Shown here one piece after another: positions 45,571-55,745 of a stretch of DNA of 64,000 nt. The position numbers were made by a program, and so were the translations under genes. The notes under the pieces are model-generated. The model was not told where the DNA came from, made no database searches, and saw nothing but the letters and a program-made list of their open reading frames with translations. Each line of letters begins with the position of its first letter. Positions within the stretch are counted from its first letter, which is position 1. The stretch is from Streptococcus suis (GTDB lineage: Bacteria; Bacillota; Bacilli; Lactobacillales; Streptococcaceae), in NCBI RefSeq assembly GCF_017601095.1, contig NZ_JAGFUX010000002.1, positions 186,001 through 250,000 of the forward strand, given 5' to 3'.

Positions 45571-46023
45571 TTAGTTGTCTTTGTTCATAAAATGCTTTAG
45601 TTGTCCGTCCCAGTTGGCTAACTCGGTCTTAAGAAAGGCTGGATTGAGATCCAGTTTCTCTAAGTCCGCAAAAGCAACCCATTCACACTGGCGAACAGAA
45701 TTCCCTTCTTCCAGATTGGTCGCTGGATTAGACAGTGGGGTAACTATATAGAGAAATTCAATCTGATGATAGGATTTCTCCTGTAAGGTGAACTGATTTT
45801 CAACGATAAATGCTAGTGGTCCAACCTCCACATCAATTCCGATTTCTTCTTTCATTTCCCGCAGGACAGCCTCTTCGGTTGTTTCACCAAGCTGAATAGC
45901 TCCACCTAAGGTGTAGTATTTCCCCTTGGGTGACTTAACAAGATATAACTTCTCATCTTGTACCACCAAGCCCGTCGCACGGACACCGAAAATCTGGTTG
46001 TCAACTCTGGTTCTGAAATCCAT
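45571..46023 (-). CDS. Nudix hydrolase (copy 3)
   Basis: 150 aa from the ATG at 46023 (GGGGAG, 5-nt spacing); upstream in-frame codons are not supported. Nudix box GGAIQLGETTEEAVLREMKEEIGI. Paralogue of copy 1, about half identical by eye. It has a promoter of its own upstream (TTGACT, 16 nt, TACAAT). Confidence 0.87.
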   Translation of the reverse strand: MDFRTRVDNQIFGVRATGLVVQDEKLYLVKSPKGKYYTLGGAIQLGETTEEAVLREMKEEIGIDVEVGPLAFIVENQFTLQEKSYHQIEFLYIVTPLSNPATNLEEGNSVRQCEWVAFADLEKLDLNPAFLKTELANWDGQLKHFMNKDN

Positions 46024-46126
46024 CTTCTCTCCCCAATCGCAAAAAATAGCCAAAACTCTCGAAAATTGCAGGACAAAAAAGCCTACAATTCCCATGAGCT
46101 TTGACCATCATAGTTCTTGTTAGAAA

Positions 46127-46174
46127 TATTGTATCAAATTGTCCTGACAAGTCAAGTTAAACAATCTTTACAAA
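46127..46174 (-). promoter_or_regulatory. Promoter before the Nudix-mnmG genes
   Basis: -35 TTGACT, 16-nt spacer and -10 TACAAT on the minus strand. The spacer begins with the near-palindrome TTGTCAGGACAA. It lies between mnmA and the first Nudix gene, so these may be transcribed apart from mnmA. Approximate limits. Confidence 0.45.
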
Positions 46175-46182
46175 CCTGTCAA

Positions 46183-47499
<1,317 letters not shown>

Positions 47500-47522
47500 T
47501 TAAGAAAAACGTGAGGATAGTT

Positions 47523-48194
47523 ATGACAAATTTAAAATTTCAATCGGTCTTTGATATTATCGGGCCTGTTATGATTGGACCTTCTTCCAGCCATACGGCT
47601 GGAGCGGTCCGCATTGGAAAAATAGTGTCTTCCATCTTTGGTGATGAACCAACCGAGGTCGAATTTCAACTTTACAATTCTTTTGCCAAAACCTATCGTG
47701 GACACGGTACGGATGTGGCCTTGGTAGCAGGCATTTTAGGCATGGATACAGACGACCCACGCATTCCTGACTCTCTTGATATTGCAAGAGAACGAGGCAT
47801 TAAGGTTTACTGGCGTGTCAACAAGGACAGCAATACTCCCCATCCCAATACCACCCGAATCATCATTAAAAATGACAAAAAGTCCATCTCAGCAACGGGC
47901 GTTTCCATTGGCGGAGGCAATATCCAAGTGACTGAGCTTAATGGTTTCTCTGTCAACCTCAATATGAATACTCCGACTATTATCATCGTTCACCAGGATG
48001 TTCCAGGTATGATTGCCAAGGTAACTGACATCTTATCAAAATACAACATCAATATTGCTCAAATGAACGTGACACGTGAACAGGCTGGCGAAAAAGCTAT
48101 TATGATTATCGAAGTGGATGCTCGCCAGTGTGAAAATTCTATTGCAGAAATTGAAAAAATTCCCCATCTGCACAATGTTACCTTCTTCAACTAG
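47523..48194 (+). CDS. sdaAB: L-serine dehydratase, iron-sulfur-dependent, beta subunit
   Basis: 223 aa from the ATG at 47523 (GAGGAT upstream). Converts L-serine to pyruvate and ammonia with SdaAA. The N-terminal beta domain has FDIIGPVMIGPSSSHTAGAVRIG; the C-terminal ACT domain (TIIIVHQDVPGMIAKVTDILS) may sense serine. The alpha-subunit gene follows 12 nt later. Confidence 0.95.
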   Translation: MTNLKFQSVFDIIGPVMIGPSSSHTAGAVRIGKIVSSIFGDEPTEVEFQLYNSFAKTYRGHGTDVALVAGILGMDTDDPRIPDSLDIARERGIKVYWRVNKDSNTPHPNTTRIIIKNDKKSISATGVSIGGGNIQVTELNGFSVNLNMNTPTIIIVHQDVPGMIAKVTDILSKYNINIAQMNVTREQAGEKAIMIIEVDARQCENSIAEIEKIPHLHNVTFFN

Positions 48195-48206
48195 AAAGAG
48201 AAAGAC

Positions 48207-49079
48207 ATGTTTTATACTATCGAAGAATTAGTTCAGCAAGCCGAACAGTTTTCTGGCAATGTAGCTGAACTCATGATTGCGACTGAAATTGAATTGACAG
48301 GGCGTAGCCGAGAAGAAATCTTGACAATCATGTCAAGAAACTTGACAGTCATGAAAGCGTCGATTGTTGACGGATTAACAGAAAGCAAGTCCGTTTCTGG
48401 ATTGACAGGTGGTGACGCTGCCAAGTTGGACGCTTATATGAAAAAGGGCAAGACGCTGTCTGATTCCTCTATCCTATCGGCAGCAAGAAATGCTATGGCT
48501 GTCAATGAGTTGAACGCCAAAATGGGCTTGGTCTGTGCCACCCCAACTGCTGGCTCTGCTGGTTGCTTGCCTGCCGTTCTTGGTGTTGCTATTGACAAGT
48601 TAAGCTTGACAGAAGAGCAACAACTTGACTTCCTCTTTACAGCTGGAGCCTTCGGTCTAGTTATCGCCAACAACGCCTCCATCTCTGGAGCAGAAGGAGG
48701 CTGTCAGGCAGAAGTTGGCTCTGCCTCTGCTATGTCAGCAGCGGCATTAACCCTTGCTGCTGGAGGAAGTCCCTACCAGGCTAGTCAAGCTATCTGCTTT
48801 GTCATTAAAAATATGCTGGGACTGATTTGTGACCCAGTCGCAGGTCTGGTAGAAGTCCCATGTGTCAAACGAAATGCAATGGGAGCAAGCTATGCCATGG
48901 TAGCTGCTGATATGGCATTGGCAGGAATTGAATCAAAAATTCCTGTAGATGAGGTTATCAATGCCATGTACCAAGTGGGCTCTGCCCTACCAACTGCCTT
49001 CCGTGAAACTGCCGAAGGAGGCCTGGCTGCTACACCAACTGGTCGCCGATTGGCACAAGAAATCTTCGGAGAAAGTTGA
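48207..49079 (+). CDS. sdaAA: L-serine dehydratase, iron-sulfur-dependent, alpha subunit
   Basis: 290 aa. It carries the Cys residues expected for the [4Fe-4S] cluster: VCATPTAGSAGCLPAV, GAEGGCQAEVGSASAMSAAAL, and GLICDPVAGLVEVPCVKRNA. Second gene of the operon. Confidence 0.96.
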   Translation: MFYTIEELVQQAEQFSGNVAELMIATEIELTGRSREEILTIMSRNLTVMKASIVDGLTESKSVSGLTGGDAAKLDAYMKKGKTLSDSSILSAARNAMAVNELNAKMGLVCATPTAGSAGCLPAVLGVAIDKLSLTEEQQLDFLFTAGAFGLVIANNASISGAEGGCQAEVGSASAMSAAALTLAAGGSPYQASQAICFVIKNMLGLICDPVAGLVEVPCVKRNAMGASYAMVAADMALAGIESKIPVDEVINAMYQVGSALPTAFRETAEGGLAATPTGRRLAQEIFGES

Positions 49080-49093
49080 CAATCCTGTCAAGA

Positions 49094-49120
49094 CAAAAAG
49101 GACCTCTACGGTCCTTTTCT
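49094..49120. terminator. Bidirectional terminator between sdaAA and the anchored protein gene
   Basis: Hairpin AAAAGGACC-TCTAC-GGTCCTTTT with A and T flanks, serving two convergent genes. Confidence 0.85.
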
Positions 49121-49770
49121 TATTGTTTTGTAAAGCTGATTTTATCCAAGGTCGTGTCGTTGGTATCAACTTCTGTCAAGGTCAAGGTTGATCCACTTAA
49201 ACTATAGGTATCCGCTTCGCCATCGATATAGGCAATTTTTTTCTCAAGGTCCAAAACGACTAATTCACTATCTTGTTCCCCATCATTGTCAACTTCAACC
49301 AGGCTACCCTGATTGCCTTTGATGGTCAAGGTATACGTATCATTTCCGACCGTAGCCGTATAAGTACCATCTAACTCTGAACTCTCAACCAGGGTAATGC
49401 CATAATTTGCTGCAACTTGCTCAGCTGTGATTGCTGTTGTAGTTGTTGAAGAAGCTGCTGTTGTACTACTTGATGCTGTTAAGCTAGAGCTTGCAACAAC
49501 TGACTGGGCTGTGGTGACTTGATTATCATCATCGTCTGATAGACCAAGGCTCTGTTCAACTTGAGTTTCTAAAGCATCCAAACGATTTTCATATATTTCA
49601 GCTGCGACAAATCCACCTGTTACCAAGAGTAGAGCCCCTGCTGAAAGCAAGATGATTGATTTTTTACTCATCTTATTTACTTTTGTTTTTAAACTGGTTA
49701 GGAGAGATGCTTTTTCTTCCGTTTGCACTTCTTGCTCGATAATTTGCTTGTTTTCGTTTTGGTTTTCCAT
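49120..49770 (-). CDS. Membrane-anchored extracellular protein, unknown function
   Basis: 216 aa. Cytoplasmic N-terminus (1-45), one membrane helix SIILLSAGALLLVTGGFVAA (about 38-57), a short acidic/coiled segment, a Ser/Thr-rich linker (about 90-115), then a domain of about 100 aa rich in beta strands (GTYTATVGNDTYTLTIKG, KKIAYIDGEADTYSLSGSTLTL). The C-terminal part resembles small lipoprotein-type beta domains, but I do not recognise the family. It lies just downstream of a two-component system, and tandem repeats before its -10 suggest that system controls it. Confidence 0.7.
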   Translation of the reverse strand: MENQNENKQIIEQEVQTEEKASLLTSLKTKVNKMSKKSIILLSAGALLLVTGGFVAAEIYENRLDALETQVEQSLGLSDDDDNQVTTAQSVVASSSLTASSSTTAASSTTTTAITAEQVAANYGITLVESSELDGTYTATVGNDTYTLTIKGNQGSLVEVDNDGEQDSELVVLDLEKKIAYIDGEADTYSLSGSTLTLTEVDTNDTTLDKISFTKQ

Positions 49771-49820
49771 TTGTGTTTCCTCTTTTTTACGATTTTCTTC
49801 AGCTCTTTGCTGATAAGTCT

Positions 49821-49875
49821 ATTATAGAGGACAATTCTCAACACTTTAGGTAAAGTTTCTAAACAGTTTCTAAAC
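49821..49875 (-). promoter_or_regulatory. Putative response-regulator-activated promoter
   Basis: Perfect tandem 11-bp direct repeat AGTTTCTAAAC at 49854-49864 and 49865-49875 (plus-strand reading), about one helical turn apart, upstream of -10 TATAAT (49826-49821). No good -35 exists. This is the expected design for OmpR-family activation. Confidence 0.6.
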
Positions 49876-49889
49876 AAATTCGAAAGAAT

Positions 49890-50558
49890 TTATGCATTTA
49901 GCCGGTAACCTGCTCCCCAAACCGTTTCAATCAAATCTGCTCCCAGCTTATCCCTCAATCGATTGATATGGACCGTTACTGTTGCACTATCGCCTACATA
50001 GTCATAGCCCCAGATTGTCTCAAACAGTTGATCTTTTGAAAAGACCCGGTTGGGATGTTGAGCTAGGTGGGCAAGTAATTCAAACTCCCTATTGGGCAAC
50101 TTGATCGGCTGCCCTGCTTTTTCCACCTTCCAACTCTCCAAATAAATCACCAAATCACCAACCCGCAGTTCCTTCTCCTCTTTGGTAGGTTGTAGACGTT
50201 GGTAGCGGGTCAAATGGGCTTTCACACGCGCAACCAACTCCATGGGATCAAAGGGTTTGCTAATATAGTCATCTGCTCCTAAGCCTAAACCTCGCACGAC
50301 ATCCATAGTTTCTTGCTTAGATGTTACCATCAGGATGGGAAAATCTACTTGGTTGCGGAGGTCGCGGCAAATATCATAGCCTGTTTTGTTAGGGAGCATG
50401 ACATCTAAAAGTAAAAGATTGTAGGTTTCGGTTCGAATCTGCTCTTCGACTAGTGCACCATCGGCTACGACATCAACTTGATACCCCTGCATTTCCAAAT
50501 AATCTCGCTCAAGCTGTGCAATTTCGATATCATCTTCAGCAATCAATATACGTGTCAT
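49890..50558 (-). CDS. OmpR-family response regulator
   Basis: 222 aa. Receiver domain with phospho-acceptor Asp in LLLLDVMLPNKTGYD (about residue 52), acidic pocket ILIAEDDIEIAQLE and Lys in ISKPFDPMEL. The C-terminal winged helix includes PNREFELLAHLAQHPNRVFSKDQL and VTVHINRLRDKL. It follows its histidine kinase by 3 nt. Orthology to a named streptococcal system was not determined. Confidence 0.92.
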   Translation of the reverse strand: MTRILIAEDDIEIAQLERDYLEMQGYQVDVVADGALVEEQIRTETYNLLLLDVMLPNKTGYDICRDLRNQVDFPILMVTSKQETMDVVRGLGLGADDYISKPFDPMELVARVKAHLTRYQRLQPTKEEKELRVGDLVIYLESWKVEKAGQPIKLPNREFELLAHLAQHPNRVFSKDQLFETIWGYDYVGDSATVTVHINRLRDKLGADLIETVWGAGYRLNA

Positions 50559-50561
50559 TTC

Positions 50562-51938
50562 TTATCCTTTCTTAGGTAGACGAATGGTAAAGGTCAAGCC
50601 AGTCTTATTTTCAACCACGATTGTGCCACCTAGACGATGCACAATATTGTTTACAATTGAGAGTCCTAGTCCATGTCCATCCACTTGCTGACGGGCCTGA
50701 TCCACCCTATAAAATTCTGTAAAGAGTTTGTCTAGCTGGTCCTTAGAAACTCCTTGTCCGTTATCAGCAAAAGTCCAAACCACTTGATTGTCCTCACTAG
50801 TACCTGTAATGGTCAACAAGAGCGGACTAGTATTGGCATATTTTCGTGCATTATCTACCAGATTATCCAAAATCCGTCTAAACTGGACGGGGTCCATTTC
50901 TACTGGTAATTCTCCCGCCACTTCTAGACGGAAATCAACCGCTTCATCTGCCAATTCTGCCTTCTTCTCGCTGATATAAGCTTTAAAAAACTCCCGCAAA
51001 TCGACTTCTACTGTATCGAATGGCAATTTATCGGTCTCTAGTTGAGAGAAAACGAACAATTTTTCCAACAATTTCTCCATGACCAATGATTTCTGATAGA
51101 TAATGGTCATGTAATTCTGCCGTTTTTCTTCTGTGTTGGCAACTCCGTCTAAAATTCCCTTGGCATAGCCTTTAATCGATGTGAGAGGTGTCCGTAAATC
51201 ATGAGAAATATCCGCTACCATCTGGGTCCGATTTTGTTCGTACAGACGATTTTTCTCTTGAGCCTCCAACAAACTTGTCTGCATTTGGTTGAAACCTTCT
51301 GTCAATTCTTCAAATTCTCGATCACCGCTATAATCTAGATTTTCCTGATAATTTCCCTTGCGAATCCGCTCAACCCCCTTGTGGAGTTCATCCATCGGTT
51401 TCATAATGGCCTGCAGAATGCGTCTGGTAACCATCAAATTCAAGGTCAAAATGACTGCAATACCAGAGCCACCCATTACTGCAATTTGTAACAAGAAGGT
51501 CTGGAATTCCCTAGCGTCTTGTTGGTCTTCCGTATCTTCAATTACCGCATAGAGGGAGACTGTTTGCCCCTGCGTTTCCAACTGCCTAGTGATTACAATT
51601 TCCTCATCAATGTAGGTCAAATGAGTAGTCTCGCTAATTGCAACAGCCGTGACTTCCTCTACATCTTCCTGGATATTGGAAAACAAAATAAAGCCGTCAC
51701 TCTCCACATAGAGCTGAGCCCCTCCACTTGCTAGTTTCTCTGCTAGAGCCACATAATCTGTTCCCGAGAATTCTTCAATGCTGGTTTGACTCATTGCTGT
51801 TTTCTGGCTTGTGGACAATAAACTACTCCGATTCAGGTAAATGTTATTGACAACAAAGACACTGATGGCCAACATGGCAAGCAGAGAAATCCCTAACATC
51901 AGCATATTAAGACGAAAAATCCGTTTTTGTAAATTCAT
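50562..51938 (-). CDS. Sensor histidine kinase
   Basis: 458 aa. Membrane helix about 11-32, an extracellular sensor of about 110 aa, second helix about 150-170, HAMP domain, then HisKA with H-box ISHDLRTPLTSIKGY and HATPase with N-box LDNLVDNARKYA, FADNGQGV and GHGLGLSIV. Kinase before regulator is the less common order. Promoter: TTTACA (51995-51990), 17 nt, TATAAT (51972-51967). The signal is unknown. Confidence 0.92.
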   Translation of the reverse strand: MNLQKRIFRLNMLMLGISLLAMLAISVFVVNNIYLNRSSLLSTSQKTAMSQTSIEEFSGTDYVALAEKLASGGAQLYVESDGFILFSNIQEDVEEVTAVAISETTHLTYIDEEIVITRQLETQGQTVSLYAVIEDTEDQQDAREFQTFLLQIAVMGGSGIAVILTLNLMVTRRILQAIMKPMDELHKGVERIRKGNYQENLDYSGDREFEELTEGFNQMQTSLLEAQEKNRLYEQNRTQMVADISHDLRTPLTSIKGYAKGILDGVANTEEKRQNYMTIIYQKSLVMEKLLEKLFVFSQLETDKLPFDTVEVDLREFFKAYISEKKAELADEAVDFRLEVAGELPVEMDPVQFRRILDNLVDNARKYANTSPLLLTITGTSEDNQVVWTFADNGQGVSKDQLDKLFTEFYRVDQARQQVDGHGLGLSIVNNIVHRLGGTIVVENKTGLTFTIRLPKKG

Positions 51939-51966
51939 GTGCCACTTTCTTCCTTAATTTTTCAAC

Positions 51967-51995
51967 ATTATAAGCAAAATCCACCTATTTGTAAA
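51967..51995 (-). promoter_or_regulatory. Promoter of the two-component operon
   Basis: -35 TTTACA (51995-51990), 17-nt spacer, -10 TATAAT (51972-51967), 29 nt before the kinase ATG. It lacks the AGTTTCTAAAC repeats, so no autoregulation is evident. Confidence 0.65.
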
Positions 51996-52007
51996 GTTTT
52001 CTTACTT

Positions 52008-52045
52008 CAAAAAAGCTAGGACAGGCAATTGCCTGTCCTAGCTAT
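52008..52045 (-). terminator. Terminator of the LysM protein gene
   Basis: A 30-bp perfect palindrome (52014-52043; arms of 15 bp beginning AGCTAGGACAGG) with a T run on the minus strand. Unusually long and stable for this window. Confidence 0.85.
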
Positions 52046-52082
52046 CTCATCCTAGAATATCTCATACACACTTCTGGTTAGC

Positions 52083-52625
52083 TTAATACCAACCATTTGC
52101 CAACCAAAATTGATAGGCAGCTGACCAAGAACCGTAGCGGTTTGCTACATAGGCATCTGCCACACGTTCTTGGTTTTCAGGTGAATAGTCACCATTCAAA
52201 TAGGTATTGGTCAACTGATAGCGACCATAATAAATTCCGTTCTGTGCAGTGTAGCTGCCGCCAGATTCCTTTTGGGCAATCCATTCTTTGGCAGCTGCAT
52301 CTTCTGCACTTAGGTTAGAAGAGTAGCTGGTAGTCGTTGCCACAGTCGCTTCGCTACTTGTTTCAGTAGTAGCTGTCTGTGTAGTTGCTTCCGATTCACC
52401 GATTTCTAACACTTGACCAACGGATATCAGATTTTTATCCGCGATTTTATTTTCCTCTACCAAGGCTTCAACACTGGTTTTGTACTGAAGAGCAATTTTA
52501 GAAAGCGTATCGCCTGCTTGAACTGTATAGGTTTCTGCACTAACAAGACCTGCTGTTGCTAAAGATAGAGTTGCAACCGCTCCTGTTAGAATGGGTTTTA
52601 GGTTTGATTTTAGTGAAAAATTCAT
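52083..52625 (-). CDS. Secreted LysM protein with transglycosylase-like C-terminus
   Basis: 180 aa. Signal peptide (SLKSNLKPILTGAVATLSLATAGLVSA), LysM domain YTVQAGDTLSKIALQYKTSVEALVEENKI (about 35-80), a Thr/Ser-rich linker, then a C-terminal domain with AAKEWIAQKESGGSYTAQNGIYYGRYQL. The Glu in KESGG is the expected catalytic acid of the lysozyme-like fold. Of two adjacent ATGs the one at 52625 is used here; 52628 is equally possible. Cell-wall-associated hydrolase, related to small LysM proteins of the WalR regulon in other streptococci. Confidence 0.85.
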   Translation of the reverse strand: MNFSLKSNLKPILTGAVATLSLATAGLVSAETYTVQAGDTLSKIALQYKTSVEALVEENKIADKNLISVGQVLEIGESEATTQTATTETSSEATVATTTSYSSNLSAEDAAAKEWIAQKESGGSYTAQNGIYYGRYQLTNTYLNGDYSPENQERVADAYVANRYGSWSAAYQFWLANGWY

Positions 52626-52694
52626 CATAAAAAGTTTCCTTTCTTTCAACTGCTCCTATCATACGCCTCCTTTATTACCTTTGGATGTAGAATT

Positions 52695-52710
52695 TGTAAC
52701 AAATGTTACA
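52695..52710 (-). promoter_or_regulatory. Palindrome upstream of the LysM gene
   Basis: TGTAACAAATGTTACA: arms TGTAAC/GTTACA with a 4-nt spacer, about 70 nt before the start codon. The half site resembles the WalR half site TGTAAC, but WalR boxes are direct repeats with 5-nt spacing, so this is not a clean match. Confidence 0.45.
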
Positions 52711-52730
52711 GTTGAATTGGAATTGGACTA

Positions 52731-52756
52731 AAAAAACGCTTTACAAAGCGCTTTTT
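52731..52756 (-). terminator. Terminator of the ymfF...ecfT operon
   Basis: Minus-strand hairpin AAAGCGCTTTGTAAAGCGTTTTTT overlapping the ecfT stop codon. Confidence 0.8.
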
Positions 52757-53549
52757 AACTTTTTAAAATGAATAAGACCGCACTGATTCCAAGCATAACT
52801 AGAATAGCGAGACTATCTAAGTAAGTCCATTTGAGAACACGATACTTGGTTCTTCCCTCTCCTCCTTGGTAGCCACGAGCTTCCATTGCCGTTGCTAAGG
52901 CGTATGCACGTTTAAAACTAGATGCAAATAGTGGAATCAAAATCGGAATCACAGATTTGACCTTTTGAATCAAATTACCTTCTCCAAAATCAACACCACG
53001 CGCCCGCTGTGCATTCATAATGCGTGTCGTATCATCCATCAAGGTCGGTACAAAACGCAAACTCATGGACAGCATCAAGCCAATTTCATGGACAGGAACC
53101 TTGAATCGTGCCAAAGGTGCCAAGCCGGTCTCAATGCCATCTGCCAAACTCAAGGGCGTGGTTGTCAAGGTCAGGAGGGTTGAAAAAATGATAATTAATA
53201 CGAACCGTGCAAAAATGATGGCTGCCTGAGTCACTCCATGTTCGGTCAATTGGAAAATCCAAAATTGCCAGTAAATCCTACCGCCACCTGTAAAGAATAA
53301 TTGAAAGAAAGTGGTAAAGAGAATAATCCCAATCATGGGCCTCACACCATTCAAGAAAAAGGAAAACTTAATGGAAGACAAACCAATCAGACCGAAGACA
53401 AATCCGATTAAAACCAGATTGGTGACCAAATTATTGGCCCAAAAAATCACCAACAAAAAGAGAAACATAGCCAAGAGTTTACTACGCGGATCTAGTCGAT
53501 GTAGGAGAGAATCGCCTGGAATATAGCGACCCAAAATAAGTTTATCCAC
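52755..53549 (-). CDS. ecfT: ECF transporter transmembrane protein EcfT
   Basis: 264 aa with about six hydrophobic segments. Shared scaffold of group II energy-coupling-factor vitamin transporters. Family motifs are [18 protein letters not shown] near the start and the coupling-helix Ala-Arg-Gly motifs [11 protein letters not shown] and [14 protein letters not shown]. Its start overlaps ecfA2 by 8 nt. Confidence 0.95.
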   Translation of the reverse strand: MDKLILGRYIPGDSLLHRLDPRSKLLAMFLFLLVIFWANNLVTNLVLIGFVFGLIGLSSIKFSFFLNGVRPMIGIILFTTFFQLFFTGGGRIYWQFWIFQLTEHGVTQAAIIFARFVLIIIFSTLLTLTTTPLSLADGIETGLAPLARFKVPVHEIGLMLSMSLRFVPTLMDDTTRIMNAQRARGVDFGEGNLIQKVKSVIPILIPLFASSFKRAYALATAMEARGYQGGEGRTKYRVLKWTYLDSLAILVMLGISAVLFILKS

Positions 53550-54384
53550 CTGACACCACCTCCCTAAATTCGTCTATTGTAATCGGCAATTGTTCAAAAA
53601 CAAACCCCCGACCTTCTAAATTAGCCGCAAATTTTGTAATTTTTGGAACACCTAATTTGATAGACTCCAAGAACTCAACCTGCTGAAAAACCTCTTTGGG
53701 CTGACCAGATAACACCAATTTTCCCTTGTCCATCACATAGACATAATCAGCGAAATCAGCGACATCATCCATCACATGCGTCACCAAAATAATGGTCATC
53801 CCTTCTTGATGCAATTGTTTAAAAATCGCCATCAACTCGCGTCTTCCCAAGGGATCTAGACCAGCTGTTGGTTCATCCAAGACCAGATAGTCCGGTTCCA
53901 TAGCCAAAATTCCTGCAATCGCGACCCTGCGCATCTGCCCGCCTGACAATTCAAAGGGACTTCTCTCAAACAGTTCTTTCCCAATACCAACCAAAGCCAG
54001 TTTTTCTGCTGCAATAGCCTGAGCTTCTTCTTCTGAAATACCAAAATTCTGTGGTCCAAATGCTACATCCTTCAAAACTGTTTCATCAAAGACTTGACTT
54101 TCTGGAAATTGAAAAACCAAACCAACCTTTTTCCGAATATGCTTAATATCCTTGGTTTTTGATCCAGCAAGGATTTCCACACCATCTACCAATACACTAC
54201 CACTTGTTGGCACATGCAAGCCATTTAATAGCTGTAGAATTGTGGATTTTCCTGATCCTGTGTGCCCAATCAAGGCAGTATAGGAACCCTCTTTGATTTC
54301 CAAATCCACACCAAATAGGGCACGACCTTCAAAAGGCGTCCCTGCCTGGTAGATATAGCTTACATCTTGGAGATTAATTCCCAT
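53542..54384 (-). CDS. ecfA2: ECF transporter ATPase EcfA2
   Basis: 280 aa ABC ATPase. Walker [10 protein letters not shown], signature [14 protein letters not shown], Walker [13 protein letters not shown], switch His in LVTHVMDDV. It overlaps ecfA1 by 25 nt. It forms a heterodimer with EcfA1 on EcfT. Confidence 0.95.
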   Translation of the reverse strand: MGINLQDVSYIYQAGTPFEGRALFGVDLEIKEGSYTALIGHTGSGKSTILQLLNGLHVPTSGSVLVDGVEILAGSKTKDIKHIRKKVGLVFQFPESQVFDETVLKDVAFGPQNFGISEEEAQAIAAEKLALVGIGKELFERSPFELSGGQMRRVAIAGILAMEPDYLVLDEPTAGLDPLGRRELMAIFKQLHQEGMTIILVTHVMDDVADFADYVYVMDKGKLVLSGQPKEVFQQVEFLESIKLGVPKITKFAANLEGRGFVFEQLPITIDEFREVVSGG

Positions 54385-55196
54385 ACTTCTTCTTCCAATT
54401 CTTCTTCCGTAAAATAGCCTGATGGTAGGGCAAGGCCTGCCTGCCGCATTTTTTCTGCTAACTGGACTGAGAAAGGTGCTTCCAAACCAAGTTGATTCAA
54501 ATCAGACCGTAAAAATAGTTGACCAGGGCTACTGATGGACTCAATTTGCCCTTTCTTCATTACAATAACGCGGTCACTCAAGGCAACTTCATCTAGATCA
54601 TGCGTGATGGACAGTACCGTAATCTTGTACTTTTCTTTTATTCTTTGAACAACCTTTATCAGCTCTAGGCGACCTTCAGGATCCAGCATGCTGGTTGCTT
54701 CATCCAAAATCATAATAGCTGGACGCAGGGCAACAACTCCAGCAAGGGCGACCCGTTGTTTTTGACCACCGGATAGTCTGGCAGGTTCCTTGGTTTTAAA
54801 TTCAGACATCCCAACCAACTCTAAGGCTTCTTGAACTCTTTCGCGCATTTCTTCGAGGGGAACACCTTGGTTTTCCAAACCAAAAGCAACATCATCCTCA
54901 ACAGTTGCCCCTACAAATTGGTTGTCAGGATTTTGAAAGACCATTCCAATCTGCCGACGCTTTTCCCAAACATTGTCTGGGGTCAATAGATCGCCTGAAA
55001 TATAGATTTCACCCTGATTGGCTTCCAAAAGCCCATCAATCAAGCGTACCGTCGTTGATTTCCCTGATCCGTTGTGACCAATAATCGACAACCATTCTCC
55101 TTGTTTCACGTGAAACGAGACCTTATCCAATGTCCAAAATGGGGCATCTTCTTCATATTTGTAGGATAAATCTTTTACTTGAATTATTTCTGTCAT
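54360..55196 (-). CDS. ecfA1: ECF transporter ATPase EcfA1
   Basis: 278 aa ABC ATPase. Walker [11 protein letters not shown]-loop [20 protein letters not shown], signature [14 protein letters not shown], Walker [13 protein letters not shown], switch His in SITHDLDEV. Its start overlaps the pgsA stop codon. Confidence 0.95.
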   Translation of the reverse strand: MTEIIQVKDLSYKYEEDAPFWTLDKVSFHVKQGEWLSIIGHNGSGKSTTVRLIDGLLEANQGEIYISGDLLTPDNVWEKRRQIGMVFQNPDNQFVGATVEDDVAFGLENQGVPLEEMRERVQEALELVGMSEFKTKEPARLSGGQKQRVALAGVVALRPAIMILDEATSMLDPEGRLELIKVVQRIKEKYKITVLSITHDLDEVALSDRVIVMKKGQIESISSPGQLFLRSDLNQLGLEAPFSVQLAEKMRQAGLALPSGYFTEEELEEEVWELISKM

Positions 55197-55735
55197 TACT
55201 TAAACGTGTCCTTAAATAAGAAAGACGCTCCTTTGAAATAGTCATAACCCGAATACAAGGTAAAGAATAGAGCTACATACAGAGTGATTTGCCCCAATAA
55301 CTGCCACTGCAAGAGGAGGAAAATGATAGCAAACATTTGCGAAAATGTCTTAATTTTACCAGGCATAGCTGCTGCCAAAACCGTCCCACCATTTTCCACT
55401 AATAGCAGACGCAGGCCTGTCACTGCCAACTCACGGCAGATGATAATCGCAACCACCCAGGCTGGAGCTAGGGACAGCTCCACCAGCATGATAAAGGCAG
55501 TCATCACTAAAATCTTATCAGCCATCGGATCAGCAAACTTACCGAAATTCGTTACAACCTTCCATTTCCGTGCCAGGTAGCCATCTAGATAATCTGTCGC
55601 ACTAGCCAAAGCAAAGAGAAGGGCAGCAAAGGCCATCCCCGCTCCTGACTGCCATAGGGTAAGACTAATAATAAAAATTGGGATAATTGCAATGCGACCT
55701 AAGGTAAGGGCATTGGGAATATTTTCTTTTTTCAT
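55196..55735 (-). CDS. pgsA: CDP-diacylglycerol-glycerol-3-phosphate 3-phosphatidyltransferase
   Basis: 179 aa, several hydrophobic helices. Makes phosphatidylglycerophosphate, the precursor of phosphatidylglycerol. The CDP-alcohol transferase motif is intact: ATDYLDGYLARKWKVVTNFGKFADPMADK, with all Asp residues. It lies between rodZ and ecfA1, as in other streptococci. Confidence 0.95.
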   Translation of the reverse strand: MKKENIPNALTLGRIAIIPIFIISLTLWQSGAGMAFAALLFALASATDYLDGYLARKWKVVTNFGKFADPMADKILVMTAFIMLVELSLAPAWVVAIIICRELAVTGLRLLLVENGGTVLAAAMPGKIKTFSQMFAIIFLLLQWQLLGQITLYVALFFTLYSGYDYFKGASFLFKDTFK

Positions 55736-55745
55736 ATAAATTCCT

